NCBI RefSeq assembly: GCF_001424265.1
Contig: NZ_LMOV01000024.1
Coordinates: forward strand, 312,328 to 376,327
DNA: 64,000 nt
Direction of reading: 5' to 3'
From: Acidovorax sp. Leaf160
GTDB taxonomy: Bacteria > Pseudomonadota > Gammaproteobacteria > Burkholderiales > Burkholderiaceae_C
Position 1 is the stretch's first letter. Each line of letters starts with the position of its first letter. The position numbers and the translations under genes are program-made. Shown piece by piece: positions 35,655 through 44,682 of this stretch. Below the pieces are notes generated by a model, which saw only the letters and a list, made by a program, of their open reading frames with translations, was not told the origin of the DNA and made no database searches.

Positions 35655-36566
35655 ATGACATCAGCCACGCAGCGCCCCATCGGTGTTTTCGACAGCGGCA
35701 TCGGCGGCCTGAGCGTGCTGCGCGCCCTGCGTGCAGAACTGCCGAACGAACGCTTCGTCTATCTGGCCGACAGCGGCCATGCGCCCTACGGCGAGCGCGG
35801 CGATGCCTACGTTGCCGCGCGCACCCACGCCATTGCGGGGTATCTGCAGGCCGCGCACGACATCAAGGCGCTGGTCGTCGCCTGCAACACCGCTACCGCC
35901 GCCGCCATCCACGAAGTGCGCAGCCGTTACCCTGCGTTGCCGCTGGTGGGGCTGGAGCCGGCCATCAAGCCTTCCGTCGCCCTGACGCGCACAGGCCACA
36001 TCGGCGTGATCGGCACCCGGGGCACGCTCGGCAGCAGCAAGTTTGGGCGGCTGATGACTTCATTGCAGGGCCAGGCGCACTTCGTGGTGCAGCCGTGCGA
36101 CGGGCTGGCCTACGCCATCGAGCGCACGACGGACCACGGCCCTGCCGCCGTGCAGGCGGCTACGGAGACCGAAGCGCTCTGCGCCCGGTACATCGGCGCC
36201 ATGGGCGCGTTCGGCGCGCAGGCCGGCCAGATCGACACACTGGTGCTGGGCTGTACGCATTACATCTTCGCGGAGCATGTGCTGCGGTCCCTGGTCGGCC
36301 CGCACGTACAACTGGTGGAAACCGGGGTGCCGGTGGCGGTGCAGACGCGGCGCTTGCTGGATTCCGCGGGCCTGCTGGCGGAAGTCGGGCGTGAAGATGC
36401 AGCAGCAGCCGGCGAGACGGCGATCCGGTTGCTTTCCACGGGAGACCTGGGACCGCTGCGGGCCGCAGCGCACCGGTGGCTGAATCTGCCGGCTTCTGAT
36501 TGCGCAGCGGTGGCTGTGCCGTCTGCCATCGATCTGTCGGCACAAAACACAGCCGTTGCGCCCTGA
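35655..36566 (+). CDS. murI: Glutamate racemase
   Basis: Makes D-glutamate for peptidoglycan. 303 residues. N-terminal IGVFDSGIGGLSVLRAL, first catalytic Cys in VVACNTATAAAIHEV and second in LVLGCTHYIFAEHVL. The C terminus is about 30 residues longer than typical enzymes. Start ATG 35655. It ends just before a degenerate copy of the dispersed repeat. Confidence 0.95.
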   Translation: MTSATQRPIGVFDSGIGGLSVLRALRAELPNERFVYLADSGHAPYGERGDAYVAARTHAIAGYLQAAHDIKALVVACNTATAAAIHEVRSRYPALPLVGLEPAIKPSVALTRTGHIGVIGTRGTLGSSKFGRLMTSLQGQAHFVVQPCDGLAYAIERTTDHGPAAVQAATETEALCARYIGAMGAFGAQAGQIDTLVLGCTHYIFAEHVLRSLVGPHVQLVETGVPVAVQTRRLLDSAGLLAEVGREDAAAAGETAIRLLSTGDLGPLRAAAHRWLNLPASDCAAVAVPSAIDLSAQNTAVAP

Positions 36567-36582
36567 AATCCTGGGGACCTTG

Positions 36583-36637
36583 CTGCTATTTTTATATCAT
36601 CAGATAGCTGACCCGTTGGGTTGGCGCTCGGCTGGCC
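36583..36637 (+). repeat. Dispersed 60-bp element, degenerate copy 6
   Basis: GCTAT, an ATAGC at an altered distance, then GGCGCTCGGCTGGCC; GCTAT to GCGC is 39 nt instead of 37. The AT-rich core and G+C-rich tail match the family, but the spacing is off. Confidence 0.45.
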
Positions 36638-36671
36638 GGCCGCCCGATCCCGGGCCTCGATGGCGGCAGCG

Positions 36672-37304
36672 TCAGTGCAGATGGCGCGGCCGGCGTCCGC
36701 CCCCGCCATGGCCGCCGCCCCCGGAGCCCCCGCTGCCGCGCGGGGGTTTGCCCAGCTCCAGCGAATTCACCAGGGCATCGAAGCGCTGGGAGAACAGCTT
36801 GTCGACCTCGGCCACCACGCCGCCCAGCTCCGAGCCGTCGAAGTGGCGCTCCATCAGATTGATCACGTCCTGCACCAGCAGGTCGCGCTGCACCTGCATG
36901 ATGGCAGCGGGCGTCGGGCCGACGAACAGCATGACGAAGTCGTCGCGCGCTTCGGATTCCTCGTCTTCTTCTTCCTCATCGAAGTCCGTGTCGTAGAACG
37001 TGACCTCGATCGCTGCGCCCTGCTCTGCCAGTTCGTTCAGGCTCATGCACATCTCGTCCAGAGACTGGCGGAAATCCTCGTCGCCCCGCACGGTCCAGCA
37101 GATCTGCAGTGTGTGCTCCTTGGCATCGAACTGGATGCCGGGCTCCTCTTCATAAGCGCTGGCCGCGCCATCGGCGAGCGACCGCGCACCGGCGTACTTC
37201 CACAGGGGCTTGAGCGCTTCCTGCAACTGCTCGAACGCGGTGTCGGCCCTGAGTTGGACCTGACCATGCACATGGATTTCAAAGGGAGCGTTGTAACTTG
37301 ACAT
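36672..37304 (-). CDS. DUF6806-like hypothetical protein
   Basis: 210 residues, cytoplasmic. Begins FEIHVHGQVQLRADTAFEQL, continues with a strongly acidic segment (DTDFDEEEEDEESEARDDF) and ends in a Gly/His-rich tail (GSGGSGGGGHGGGGRRPRHLH). It resembles uncharacterised Burkholderiales proteins. The His/Gly tail could bind metal, which is speculative. The neighbouring genes give no functional hint. Confidence 0.65.
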   Translation of the reverse strand: MSSYNAPFEIHVHGQVQLRADTAFEQLQEALKPLWKYAGARSLADGAASAYEEEPGIQFDAKEHTLQICWTVRGDEDFRQSLDEMCMSLNELAEQGAAIEVTFYDTDFDEEEEDEESEARDDFVMLFVGPTPAAIMQVQRDLLVQDVINLMERHFDGSELGGVVAEVDKLFSQRFDALVNSLELGKPPRGSGGSGGGGHGGGGRRPRHLH

Positions 37305-37547
37305 GATCGAATCGTAATGGTGCGCCGAGCCGGGGGCCTGAAACCCGCGTGCTTATTGGCTTGGGCTCATTTTTTAGGGAGAGCTTGGGGGCGTCGTCGA
37401 CGGCGCGGCCATTTGGTGATGGCCCGTTTCGCCGTCATTTTCGCATGCGAGTGGTCCGTGCTGCGCCGGTTCGCATTAAGGTGACGCCGTCATGCGCCAC
37501 CGCTGCTGCGTTTCGCTGGGCGCCGAGCGGGCGCAGACCCGCGCGGC

Positions 37548-37907
37548 TCACCCAAAAGCCAGTGAGGAGAGGAACCGATCCAGCTCTTCAGATTTGTCGA
37601 ACACCGCGTCAGCGCCCAGGCTGTGGCACTGTTGCCGGATTTGGAGAGTCGCGTGGTTCGTCAGCACCAGCACGCGCTGCCTGCTCGCATCGCGGCGAAG
37701 CGCCGTCAAAACCGCCAGCCCAGTGCCAGATCGCAGGAACAGATCCACCACCATCACGTCCCAACCACGAGTCGCCGCAGCTTCGATCGCCTCCTCTGCG
37801 GTCTCGACTACAGCCACCACCTCGACGTTGGCGGCGTGAATCATCGCTGCGGTGAGCGACGTCTGAATGGCCGGAATGTCTTCGACCAAAATGACTCGAG
37901 TTCGCAT
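37548..37907 (-). CDS. Single-domain response regulator (CheY-like)
   Basis: 119 residues, a lone receiver domain: acidic start VILVEDIPAIQTSL, phospho-acceptor Asp in MVVDLFLRSGTG, Thr in VLTNHAT and Lys in FDKSEELDRFL. No output domain. It lies 140 bp downstream of the diguanylate cyclase gene on the same strand, so it may act in the same pathway. Base composition is visibly less G+C-rich than flanking core genes. Confidence 0.85.
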   Translation of the reverse strand: MRTRVILVEDIPAIQTSLTAAMIHAANVEVVAVVETAEEAIEAAATRGWDVMVVDLFLRSGTGLAVLTALRRDASRQRVLVLTNHATLQIRQQCHSLGADAVFDKSEELDRFLSSLAFG

Positions 37908-38047
37908 GTGTTTCTAGCGGGAAAACCGGTGTCAGTGAAGAGAAAACGGGGTGGAAAGTCGCCCGCCCGCGCACCTGCCGGACGCACCCACGTGCGTACG
38001 CTGTCGCGGGTCTGCACGTTGCGCTGTTATCCGAGAAGATGGAACAC

Positions 38048-39439
38048 TCATTTCGGCGTGACAAAAACACAGCGGTTTTTACCGTCGTTCTTGGCTTGGT
38101 ACATCGCGGTATCTGCCAAGTGAAGCAGGTCCCCACCCGCTAATGCGTCGGCACTGGAGCAAAAGACGACGCCGATACTTGCATGGACTTGACCGATTCC
38201 GCCTCGGAGTTCGATCGGCGCCCTCACCGTCTGAAGTAGGCGCTCCATCAGGGTCTGGCACTCGGCCATGTCATGCAGATCTTGAATGATGAGCACGAAC
38301 TCATCCCCACCGAGGCGAGCCAACGTGTCCTTAGCCCCGATTTGTTGGGACAGCCGATGGGCGGTCGTGACCAGTACGGCATCTCCCTGCGCGTGGCCGA
38401 GCCTATCGTTGATCGACTTGAATCCATCCAGATCCAGAAGAGCGAGTGCAAAGTAGCCATTTTGCATTTTGCATCTCTGTTGCGCCTCTTGGAGGCGCTC
38501 GACCATCAGGCGGCGATTGGGCAGATCGGTCAGTGGGTCCCTCAAGGCTTGTCGCCGGGTTTCCAGACCCTTTTCGTAACGCCCCAAAAATGAATAACTG
38601 AGCCTGGCCATCGCCAAGCTGGCCAAGAAAATGAGCGAGAGGTCGAAATAAAAGCGCGCATTGTCGCTGGAGCGAGGAAGGCGTGAAACGCAGAACGCCC
38701 ACGAAGCCGTGCCACTTTTGACCTCGCGACATTCTCCATCGAGCACGGGCTCATCAGAATGAAGGAGCTTGTGAAAACCTCCGGTCTCAGGATCCGTGCC
38801 GGTGAGCTCATAGGCGTAACCCTCGCCCACGATATCCCGGACATTCGCCTCCTGGAGCGCATCGGGGAATTTCAAGGTAACCACCGTATATCCCCAAAAA
38901 TGGGAACGGCCATTCGCGTCCGTCAAGAACACTGGCAACATTCCAATGGCGCCCATAGGGCCCTGCACCAGCTTAATGGGGCCAACGAACTCGACTTTGG
39001 TGTTCTGGGGGTCCAGATTTCTGATCACCTCTTCCCGATTCAGGTGCTCCAACAAGTCGTGACCACGAACGATCAGATTCTTGTCCAAAGGCTCAACCTG
39101 ACGAATGATGGCGTTGGGAGCCAAGGAGAGTGCATAAGCCCCCTTGTACAGTGGAATCAAGAATCTCGCGAGCGACTCAAAATCCTCTACCTTACCGTTA
39201 CCTTGATACACCATGACGGCCAGCGAACGGGTTGCCGACATGGCCCGCTCAATGACTTTTTCGACAGACGCTGCCGTTATGACGGCGATTTCCCCTGTCC
39301 GGACCTCCTCGGCACGCCGTACCTCCCTTTCAAACCCGCTCGCAACCAGCCAACCCAAAAAAATCGAAATCGCAAAGGCTATCAACGTTAAGAAGTTGCG
39401 CCACGGGCCACTTACTGCAAAAACTTCTGTCGTGATCAT
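38048..39439 (-). CDS. Membrane diguanylate cyclase with CHASE-type sensor
   Basis: 463 residues. TM1 at about residues 14-34, periplasmic CHASE-like domain (about 50-260; segments VEDFESLARFLIPLYKGAYA and FWGYTVVTLKFPDALQ), TM2 (FYFDLSLIFLASLAMARLSY), then a GGDEF domain with intact LGGDEF catalytic loop. The inhibitory I-site is lost (GAKD in place of RxxD), so product inhibition is unlikely. Codon usage is much less G+C-biased than neighbours, suggesting acquisition by transfer. The gene upstream of the response regulator may form a two-gene unit. Confidence 0.9.
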   Translation of the reverse strand: MITTEVFAVSGPWRNFLTLIAFAISIFLGWLVASGFEREVRRAEEVRTGEIAVITAASVEKVIERAMSATRSLAVMVYQGNGKVEDFESLARFLIPLYKGAYALSLAPNAIIRQVEPLDKNLIVRGHDLLEHLNREEVIRNLDPQNTKVEFVGPIKLVQGPMGAIGMLPVFLTDANGRSHFWGYTVVTLKFPDALQEANVRDIVGEGYAYELTGTDPETGGFHKLLHSDEPVLDGECREVKSGTASWAFCVSRLPRSSDNARFYFDLSLIFLASLAMARLSYSFLGRYEKGLETRRQALRDPLTDLPNRRLMVERLQEAQQRCKMQNGYFALALLDLDGFKSINDRLGHAQGDAVLVTTAHRLSQQIGAKDTLARLGGDEFVLIIQDLHDMAECQTLMERLLQTVRAPIELRGGIGQVHASIGVVFCSSADALAGGDLLHLADTAMYQAKNDGKNRCVFVTPK

Positions 39440-39909
39440 GAAAATCAGTGGTCAATGGGAGAGCTCAACCTGAGTGGATTCCAGTTGACTTCCAGCAGGT
39501 CTGCGAACGATTGTACAAAGGGGCATACATCAGCCAGGGGGTGCCCGCTACCCACTGCCACTATGTGCATAAACCCCTGCAGACCCCGCCATATCGCTTC
39601 GCACTGACCTACGCGCATGGACCCCGAGCCGCGCACCCAGTCGCGCAAACGGGTGCGCAGCCGTAGTCACGTACATCACCCAAGGTCTTGATCGCGCCCC
39701 CTGGAGCGCTGGCCATGCCCCTGGATCTGGAGGCACAGGGTACCTGTAGCCGTTTTCAAAGCGATAGCTTTGTGAAGGAGGCAGCGGAGAGATGAGGGGT
39801 GCAGCAGGTGCAAATCGGCGCAGTAGCCGCGCTCTGGCGGTTCCGGAACCGCGCCAGACCGTTGACCGGTCTGACTCGTGCGAGGGCCGCACTGCCCTGC
39901 ACAGGTAGA
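39440..39909. other. Gene-free interval between diguanylate cyclase and tRNA-Leu
   Basis: 470 bp, of mixed and somewhat lower G+C. It must hold the diguanylate cyclase promoter (minus strand). The short frames here show no recognisable protein and no ribosome-binding site. No integrase remnant or duplicate of the tRNA 3' end was seen. Confidence 0.5.
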
Positions 39910-40001
39910 TGGTGCCCCGAGCCGGGGTCGAACCGGCACGCCCCTTCTCAGGAAGCGGCGGATTTTAAGTCCGCAGTGTCTACCAATTTCACCATCGGGG
40001 C
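39910..40001 (-). tRNA. leuZ: tRNA-Leu(UAA)
   Basis: Full cloverleaf on the minus strand: acceptor GCCCCGA/TCGGGGC, anticodon loop CTTAAAA (anticodon TAA), long class II variable arm, T-loop GGTTCGACCCC, and encoded CCA (39910-39912). Confidence 0.95.
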
Positions 40002-40101
40002 GACTGTGGGATGGCTCAGCCGGCCTCAAGCCATGCGGATCCGGGTCACGCTTCTGTGCTGGATCTGACAGCCTCAGCCATGTCCAGAGCAAAAAGCCAA
40101 T

Positions 40102-40128
40102 AAAAAAGGGAAGCCGAAGCTTCCCTTT
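40102..40128 (-). terminator. Terminator after downstream tRNA-Gly copy
   Basis: On the minus strand GGGAAGC-TTCG-GCTTCCC followed by TTTTTT (40107-40102). The very stable UUCG loop makes this a strong terminator, so tRNA-Leu beyond it needs its own promoter or readthrough. Confidence 0.85.
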
Positions 40129-40134
40129 GAATAC

Positions 40135-40210
40135 TGGAGCGGGAAAAGAGTCTCGAACTCTCGACCTCAACCTTGGCAAGGTTGCGCTCTACCAACTGAG
40201 CTATTCCCGC
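40135..40210 (-). tRNA. tRNA-Gly(GCC), copy 2
   Basis: 76-nt gene including CCA; acceptor GCGGGAA, anticodon loop TTGCCAA (anticodon GCC), T-loop AGTTCGAGACT. It appears identical to the tRNA-Gly at 40566-40641. Confidence 0.96.
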
Positions 40211-40435
40211 ATTTCACTGAGAAGACGTTTCCATCACCGCAGCGAGAAAAAAATTATAACACCGATTCTACGCTTGTCAGGAAGTTGACGGCACAACCAT
40301 CAACATCCTGAACTTCCGCGCACCGAGCTTCGATGTCGTGCCGGTTGCACTGCAACCACCACGCCACCCGCCAGACCCATTCCGAACACGGCATCGACGG
40401 CATGGAAACCGTTGAATGCCGAGCACCGCAAGGTC

Positions 40436-40509
40436 TGGAGGCGCGGTCCGGAGTCGAACCGGACTAACCGGATTTGCAATCCGGGGCATAACCGCTTTGC
40501 TACCGCGCC
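40436..40509 (-). tRNA. cysT: tRNA-Cys(GCA)
   Basis: 74-nt gene including CCA; acceptor GGCGCGG/CCGCGCC, anticodon stem CCGGA/TCCGG around TTGCAAA (anticodon GCA), T-loop GGTTCGACTCC. Confidence 0.96.
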
Positions 40510-40529
40510 AAAACCCGATGTCCTCTGGC

Positions 40530-40559
40530 AAAAAGGGGAAGCGACTGCTTCCCCTTTTT
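40530..40559 (-). terminator. Terminator between tRNA-Gly copy 1 and tRNA-Cys
   Basis: Perfect 13-bp stem with AAAAAGGGGAAGC and its complement around a 4-nt loop; U-run on the minus strand. Nearly the same sequence as the terminator after the other tRNA-Gly. Confidence 0.8.
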
Positions 40560-40565
40560 GGAAAT

Positions 40566-40641
40566 TGGAGCGGGAAAAGAGTCTCGAACTCTCGACCTCA
40601 ACCTTGGCAAGGTTGCGCTCTACCAACTGAGCTATTCCCGC
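40566..40641 (-). tRNA. glyW: tRNA-Gly(GCC), copy 1
   Basis: 76-nt gene including CCA, appears identical to the copy at 40135-40210. First in transcription order of the Gly-Cys-Gly-Leu cluster, which matches the E. coli glyW-cysT-leuZ order with one extra Gly. Confidence 0.96.
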
Positions 40642-40734
40642 ATTTACCGAAGCCTCACATTGTACAACGTTTGCGTCGATGGATGAATTGTAGCGCAGTT
40701 TTTAGCATCCGCCACAAAATTTTTGGCAGAGCGT

Positions 40735-43179
40735 TCAGTGCTTCACCGAACCCGTCGACGACTGCGCCTTCTCCGCCGCAGCCGGCGGCACCGCGGCAGC
40801 AGCCGCCGCAGCCGCAGCCACTTCCTCATCTGTCAGCGCGATCGGCTTGCGCTCGAGCGCCACTGCCAGCACCTCGTCGATCCAGCGAACGGGGACGATC
40901 TCGAGCTCGCTCTTCACGTTGTCCGGAATCTCCTGCAGGTCCTTCACGTTTTCCTGCGGGATGAGCACCGTCTTGATGCCGCCGCGCAGGGCCGCGAGCA
41001 GCTTTTCCTTCAAGCCGCCGATGGCCGTGACTTCACCACGCAGAGTGATCTCCCCCGTCATGGCCACGTCGCCACGCACCGGAATCCCCGTCAGCGCGGA
41101 CACGAAGGCAGTCGCCATGGCGGCACCTGCGCTTGGCCCATCCTTGGGGGTCGCGCCGTCGGGCACGTGGATGTGGACGTCCCGCTTCTCGAACGCATCG
41201 TCGCGAATGCCCAGGGCACGGGCTCGGCTGCGCACCACCGTGCGCGCGGCCTCGACCGATTCCTTCATCACGTCGCCCAGCGAGCCGGTGCGCGTGATGG
41301 TGCCCTTGCCCGGCATCGTGGCGGCTTCGATGGTCAGCAGGTCGCCGCCCACTTCGGTCCAGGCCAGGCCCACCACCTGGCCGACCTGGTTCTGCTCCTC
41401 GGCTCGGCCATAGGTGTACTTGCGCACACCGAGGTAGTCCGGCAGGTTGTCGGCCGTCACGACCACCTGGGGCTCCAGCTTCTTCAACTGCAGACCCTTG
41501 ATGACCTTGCGGCAGATCTTGGAGAGTTCCCGCTCCAGCGAACGCACGCCCGCTTCCCGCGTGTAATAGCGCACCACGTCGCGCACGGCATCCTCCGTGA
41601 CGCGCAGCTCTTCTTCCTTCACGCCGTTGTTGGTGAACTGCTTGGGCAGCAGGTACTTGATGGCGATGTTCGTCTTCTCGTCTTCCGTGTAGCCCGACAG
41701 GCGAATGACCTCCATCCGGTCCAGCAAGGCCGGCGGGATGTTCATCGAGTTCGAGGTCGCCACGAACATCACGTCCGACAGATCGAAATCGACCTCGACG
41801 TAGTGGTCGCCAAACTTGTGGTTCTGCTCCGGGTCCAGCACTTCCAGCAGCGCGCTGGAGGGGTCGCCGCGGAAGTCGGTGCCCAGCTTGTCGATCTCGT
41901 CGAGCAGGAACAACGGGTTGCGCGTGCCGACCTTGTTCAGGCTCTGCAGCACCTTGCCCGGCATCGCGCCGATGTAGGTGCGGCGGTGGCCACGGATTTC
42001 GGCTTCGTCGCGCATGCCGCCCAGCGCCATGCGCACGTACTTGCGACCGGTCGCCTTGGCGATGGACTGGCCGAGCGAGGTCTTGCCCACGCCCGGTGGG
42101 CCGACGAGGCACAGGATCGGCGCCTTGACCTTGTCCACGCGCTGCTGCACCGCGAGGTATTCCAGGATGCGGTCCTTGACCTTGTCCAGCCCGTAGTGGT
42201 CCTCGTTGAGCACCTCTTCGGCGTTCATCAGGTCGTGCTTGATCTTGGTCTTCTTGCCCCACGGCAGGCCGGTGAGCACCTCGATGTAGTTGCGCACCAC
42301 CGTCGCTTCCGCCGACATGGGCGACATCAGCTTGAGCTTCTTGAGCTCGCTGTCGGCCTTCTTGCGCGCCTCGGCCGGCATCTTGGCAGCCTTGATCTTC
42401 TTCTCGATCTCTTCGATGTCGGCGCCGTCCTCGCCCTCGCCCAGTTCCTTCTGGATGGCCTTGACCTGCTCGTTGAGGTAGAAGTCGCGCTGGTTCTTCT
42501 CCATCTGCCGCTTCACGCGGCCACGGATCTTCTTGTCGACATTGAGGATGTCGACCTCGCGGTCGAGCTGGTCGAATAGGTTTTCCAGGCGCAGCTTGAT
42601 GTCGGCCAGGTCGAGCACGACCTGCTTGTTCTCGAGCTTGAGCGGCAGGTGGGCGGCAATGGTGTCCGCCAGACGGCCCGGGTCGTCGATGCTGGAGATG
42701 GACGTCAGGATCTCCGGCGGAATCTTCTTGTTGAGTTTGACGTACTGGTCGAACTGCTGCATCACGGCACGGCGCAGCGCTTCGATCTCGCTCGGCTTCT
42801 GGGCGTCGTCGGTCGCTTCGACCGGCTTCACCGTAGCCGTGAAATGCGTTTCGGCGTCCTCGATCGAGGCCACCACGGCACGCTGCTGGCCTTCCACCAG
42901 CACCTTCACGGTGCCATCGGGAAGCTTGAGCATCTGCAGGATCGTGGAGACGCAGCCGACGTCGAACATGTCGGACACCAGCGGCTCGTCCTTGGCGGCA
43001 GCCTTCTGCGCGACCAGCATGATCCGGCGGTCGCCGTCCATGGCCAGTTCCAGCGCCTTGATGCTCTTGGGGCGCCCCACGAACAGTGGAATCACCATGT
43101 GGGGGAACACCACCACGTCGCGCAAGGGCAACAGCGGCAGGTCGATGGGAGACGAAGGCAGGGGGGTGTGTCCGGACAT
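40735..43179 (-). CDS. lon: ATP-dependent Lon protease
   Basis: 814-residue AAA+ protease degrading misfolded and regulatory proteins. N-domain LPLLPLRDVVVFPHMVIPLF; Walker A GPPGVGKTSLG; Walker B NPLFLLDEIDKLG; catalytic Ser in PKDGPSAGAAMAT and catalytic Lys in the GGLKEKLLAALRGG segment. Start at ATG 43179 (MSGHTPLP) is preferred over 43191: GAGGA at 43185-43189 is its Shine-Dalgarno, and the heat-shock promoter at 43205-43231 would start transcription near 43198. The C-terminal tail is Ala-rich (VAAAAAAAAAVPPAAAEKAQ), longer than in E. coli. Confidence 0.97.
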   Translation of the reverse strand: MSGHTPLPSSPIDLPLLPLRDVVVFPHMVIPLFVGRPKSIKALELAMDGDRRIMLVAQKAAAKDEPLVSDMFDVGCVSTILQMLKLPDGTVKVLVEGQQRAVVASIEDAETHFTATVKPVEATDDAQKPSEIEALRRAVMQQFDQYVKLNKKIPPEILTSISSIDDPGRLADTIAAHLPLKLENKQVVLDLADIKLRLENLFDQLDREVDILNVDKKIRGRVKRQMEKNQRDFYLNEQVKAIQKELGEGEDGADIEEIEKKIKAAKMPAEARKKADSELKKLKLMSPMSAEATVVRNYIEVLTGLPWGKKTKIKHDLMNAEEVLNEDHYGLDKVKDRILEYLAVQQRVDKVKAPILCLVGPPGVGKTSLGQSIAKATGRKYVRMALGGMRDEAEIRGHRRTYIGAMPGKVLQSLNKVGTRNPLFLLDEIDKLGTDFRGDPSSALLEVLDPEQNHKFGDHYVEVDFDLSDVMFVATSNSMNIPPALLDRMEVIRLSGYTEDEKTNIAIKYLLPKQFTNNGVKEEELRVTEDAVRDVVRYYTREAGVRSLERELSKICRKVIKGLQLKKLEPQVVVTADNLPDYLGVRKYTYGRAEEQNQVGQVVGLAWTEVGGDLLTIEAATMPGKGTITRTGSLGDVMKESVEAARTVVRSRARALGIRDDAFEKRDVHIHVPDGATPKDGPSAGAAMATAFVSALTGIPVRGDVAMTGEITLRGEVTAIGGLKEKLLAALRGGIKTVLIPQENVKDLQEIPDNVKSELEIVPVRWIDEVLAVALERKPIALTDEEVAAAAAAAAAVPPAAAEKAQSSTGSVKH

Positions 43180-43197
43180 GGAAATCCTCATGAATCT

Positions 43198-43231
43198 GGA
43201 TGGAATATGGTCCGCAGACAGGAAATTTCAA
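43198..43231 (-). promoter_or_regulatory. Heat-shock (sigma-32) promoter of lon
   Basis: On the minus strand TTGAAA (43231-43226), 13 nt, then GACCATAT (43212-43205). Compare the sigma-32 consensus CTTGAAA-N11-16-CCCCATNT. Spacing and position fit a short leader to lon. Confidence 0.6.
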
Positions 43232-43269
43232 CCCTCCGGCGCTGGCATGCCAGCACTGGAGGGGAGCGC

Positions 43270-43295
43270 CGCGACGCTCCGGGGCGAGCGTCGCG
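43270..43295 (-). terminator. G+C-rich hairpin between clpX and lon
   Basis: Perfect 10-bp arms CGCGACGCTC (43270-43279) and GAGCGTCGCG (43286-43295) with a 6-nt loop, 21 bp after the clpX stop. No U-run, so it may be a weak terminator or an mRNA-stabilising end. Confidence 0.5.
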
Positions 43296-43315
43296 AAGCC
43301 AGGCCATGGGCCGCG

Positions 43316-44581
43316 TCAGGCCTTCTTCGCGGCTTCGCGGTACACCAGCAGAGGCGGCTTGTTTTCTTCGATGGTGGATTCATCGACCACCACCTTCTCG
43401 ACGTTGGTGGCATTGGGCAGATCGAACATCGTGCCGATGAGCGACTGCTCCAGGATGGAACGCAGGCCCCGGGCGCCCGTCTTGCGCGCCAGCGCCTTGC
43501 GGGCGATGGCATTCAGCGCGGCCGGGCGGATCTCCAGGTCCACGCCCTCCATCGCCAACAGGCGGCTGTATTGCTTGACCAGCGCGTTCTTTGGCTCGGT
43601 CAGGATCTCCACCAGCGCATCTTCGCTCAGCTCGGCCAGGGCGGTCACCACCGGCATGCGGCCGACCAGTTCGGGAATCAGGCCGAACTTGATCAGGTCT
43701 TCCGGTTCGATTTCCGTGAACACTTCGGTCAGCGAGCGCTGCTTCTTGCTCTTGACCGACGCGCCGAAACCGATGCCCGAGGCTTCCGTGCGGTTCTCGA
43801 TGACCTTCTCCAGGCCGGCGAAGGCGCCGCCGCAGATGAACAGGATGTTGGTCGTGTCGATCTGCAGGAAGTCCTGGTTCGGATGCTTGCGCCCGCCCTG
43901 CGGCGGCACGCTGGCCATCGTGCCTTCGATCAGCTTGAGCAAAGCCTGCTGCACGCCCTCGCCCGACACGTCGCGCGTGATGCTGGGGTTGTCGGACTTG
44001 CGCGAGATCTTGTCGATTTCGTCGATGTAGACGATGCCGCGCTGGGCGCGCTCGACCTCGTAGTTGCAGCTCTGCAGCAGCTTCTGGACGATGTTCTCGA
44101 CGTCTTCACCCACGTAGCCGGCTTCCGTCAGCGTGGTGGCGTCGGCCATCACGAAGGGAACGTCCAGCATGCGCGCCAGGGTCTGCGCCAGCAGCGTCTT
44201 GCCCGAACCGGTGGGGCCGATGAGCAGGATGTTGCTCTTGGCCAGTTCCACGTCGTCCTTGCCGGCCTTGTCTTTGTGGCGCAGGCGCTTGTAGTGGTTG
44301 TACACCGCCACCGCCAGCGTGCGCTTGGCGATGTCCTGGCCGATGACATAGTTGTCGAGGTTGGACTTGATCTCTGCGGGCGTCGGCAGATCGCCCCGGG
44401 TTTCGCGCGCACCGTCGCCCGCGGGCAGTTCGTCGCGGATGATTTCGTTGCACAGGTCAATGCACTCGTCGCAGATAAAGACGGACGGTCCGGCGATCAG
44501 CTTCTTCACTTCATGCTGGCTTTTGCCGCAAAAAGAGCAGTAGAGGGTTTTTTCGCTGGAGGAGCCTTTTTTCTCGGCCAT
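43316..44581 (-). CDS. clpX: ATP-dependent Clp protease ATP-binding subunit ClpX
   Basis: 421-residue unfoldase partner of ClpP. N-terminal Zn-binding domain CSFCGKS and [11 protein letters not shown]; Walker [16 protein letters not shown]; Walker [12 protein letters not shown]; pore loop GYVGED. Downstream of clpP with an intrinsic terminator in between, so it likely has its own promoter or depends on readthrough. Confidence 0.97.
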   Translation of the reverse strand: MAEKKGSSSEKTLYCSFCGKSQHEVKKLIAGPSVFICDECIDLCNEIIRDELPAGDGARETRGDLPTPAEIKSNLDNYVIGQDIAKRTLAVAVYNHYKRLRHKDKAGKDDVELAKSNILLIGPTGSGKTLLAQTLARMLDVPFVMADATTLTEAGYVGEDVENIVQKLLQSCNYEVERAQRGIVYIDEIDKISRKSDNPSITRDVSGEGVQQALLKLIEGTMASVPPQGGRKHPNQDFLQIDTTNILFICGGAFAGLEKVIENRTEASGIGFGASVKSKKQRSLTEVFTEIEPEDLIKFGLIPELVGRMPVVTALAELSEDALVEILTEPKNALVKQYSRLLAMEGVDLEIRPAALNAIARKALARKTGARGLRSILEQSLIGTMFDLPNATNVEKVVVDESTIEENKPPLLVYREAAKKA

Positions 44582-44625
44582 GGGGGCAGTGCCTTATGAC
44601 AGGGTAAGTGTCAAGATGATAACGA

Positions 44626-44662
44626 AATAAAAAGCGGCGCCTTCCCTCAAGGAAAACGCCGC
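44626..44662 (-). terminator. Terminator between clpP and clpX
   Basis: GCGGCG/CGCCGC outer stem (44634-44639 with 44657-44662) and inner TTCC/GGAA pairing; TTTTTATTT follows on the minus strand. Confidence 0.8.
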
Positions 44663-44682
44663 TGTCGAGAGGCGCGACGGAC

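Noticed and set aside
39735..39790. Possible ninth copy of the 60-bp element
   Set aside because: An AGCTATCGCTTTG-like core is present on the minus strand, but the ATAGC half and the GCGC block at 20 nt are missing.
39910..40001. tRNA-Leu as an attachment site of an integrated island
   Set aside because: No integrase gene and no duplicate of the tRNA 3' end was found between 37.3 and 39.9 kb, so only composition supports transfer.
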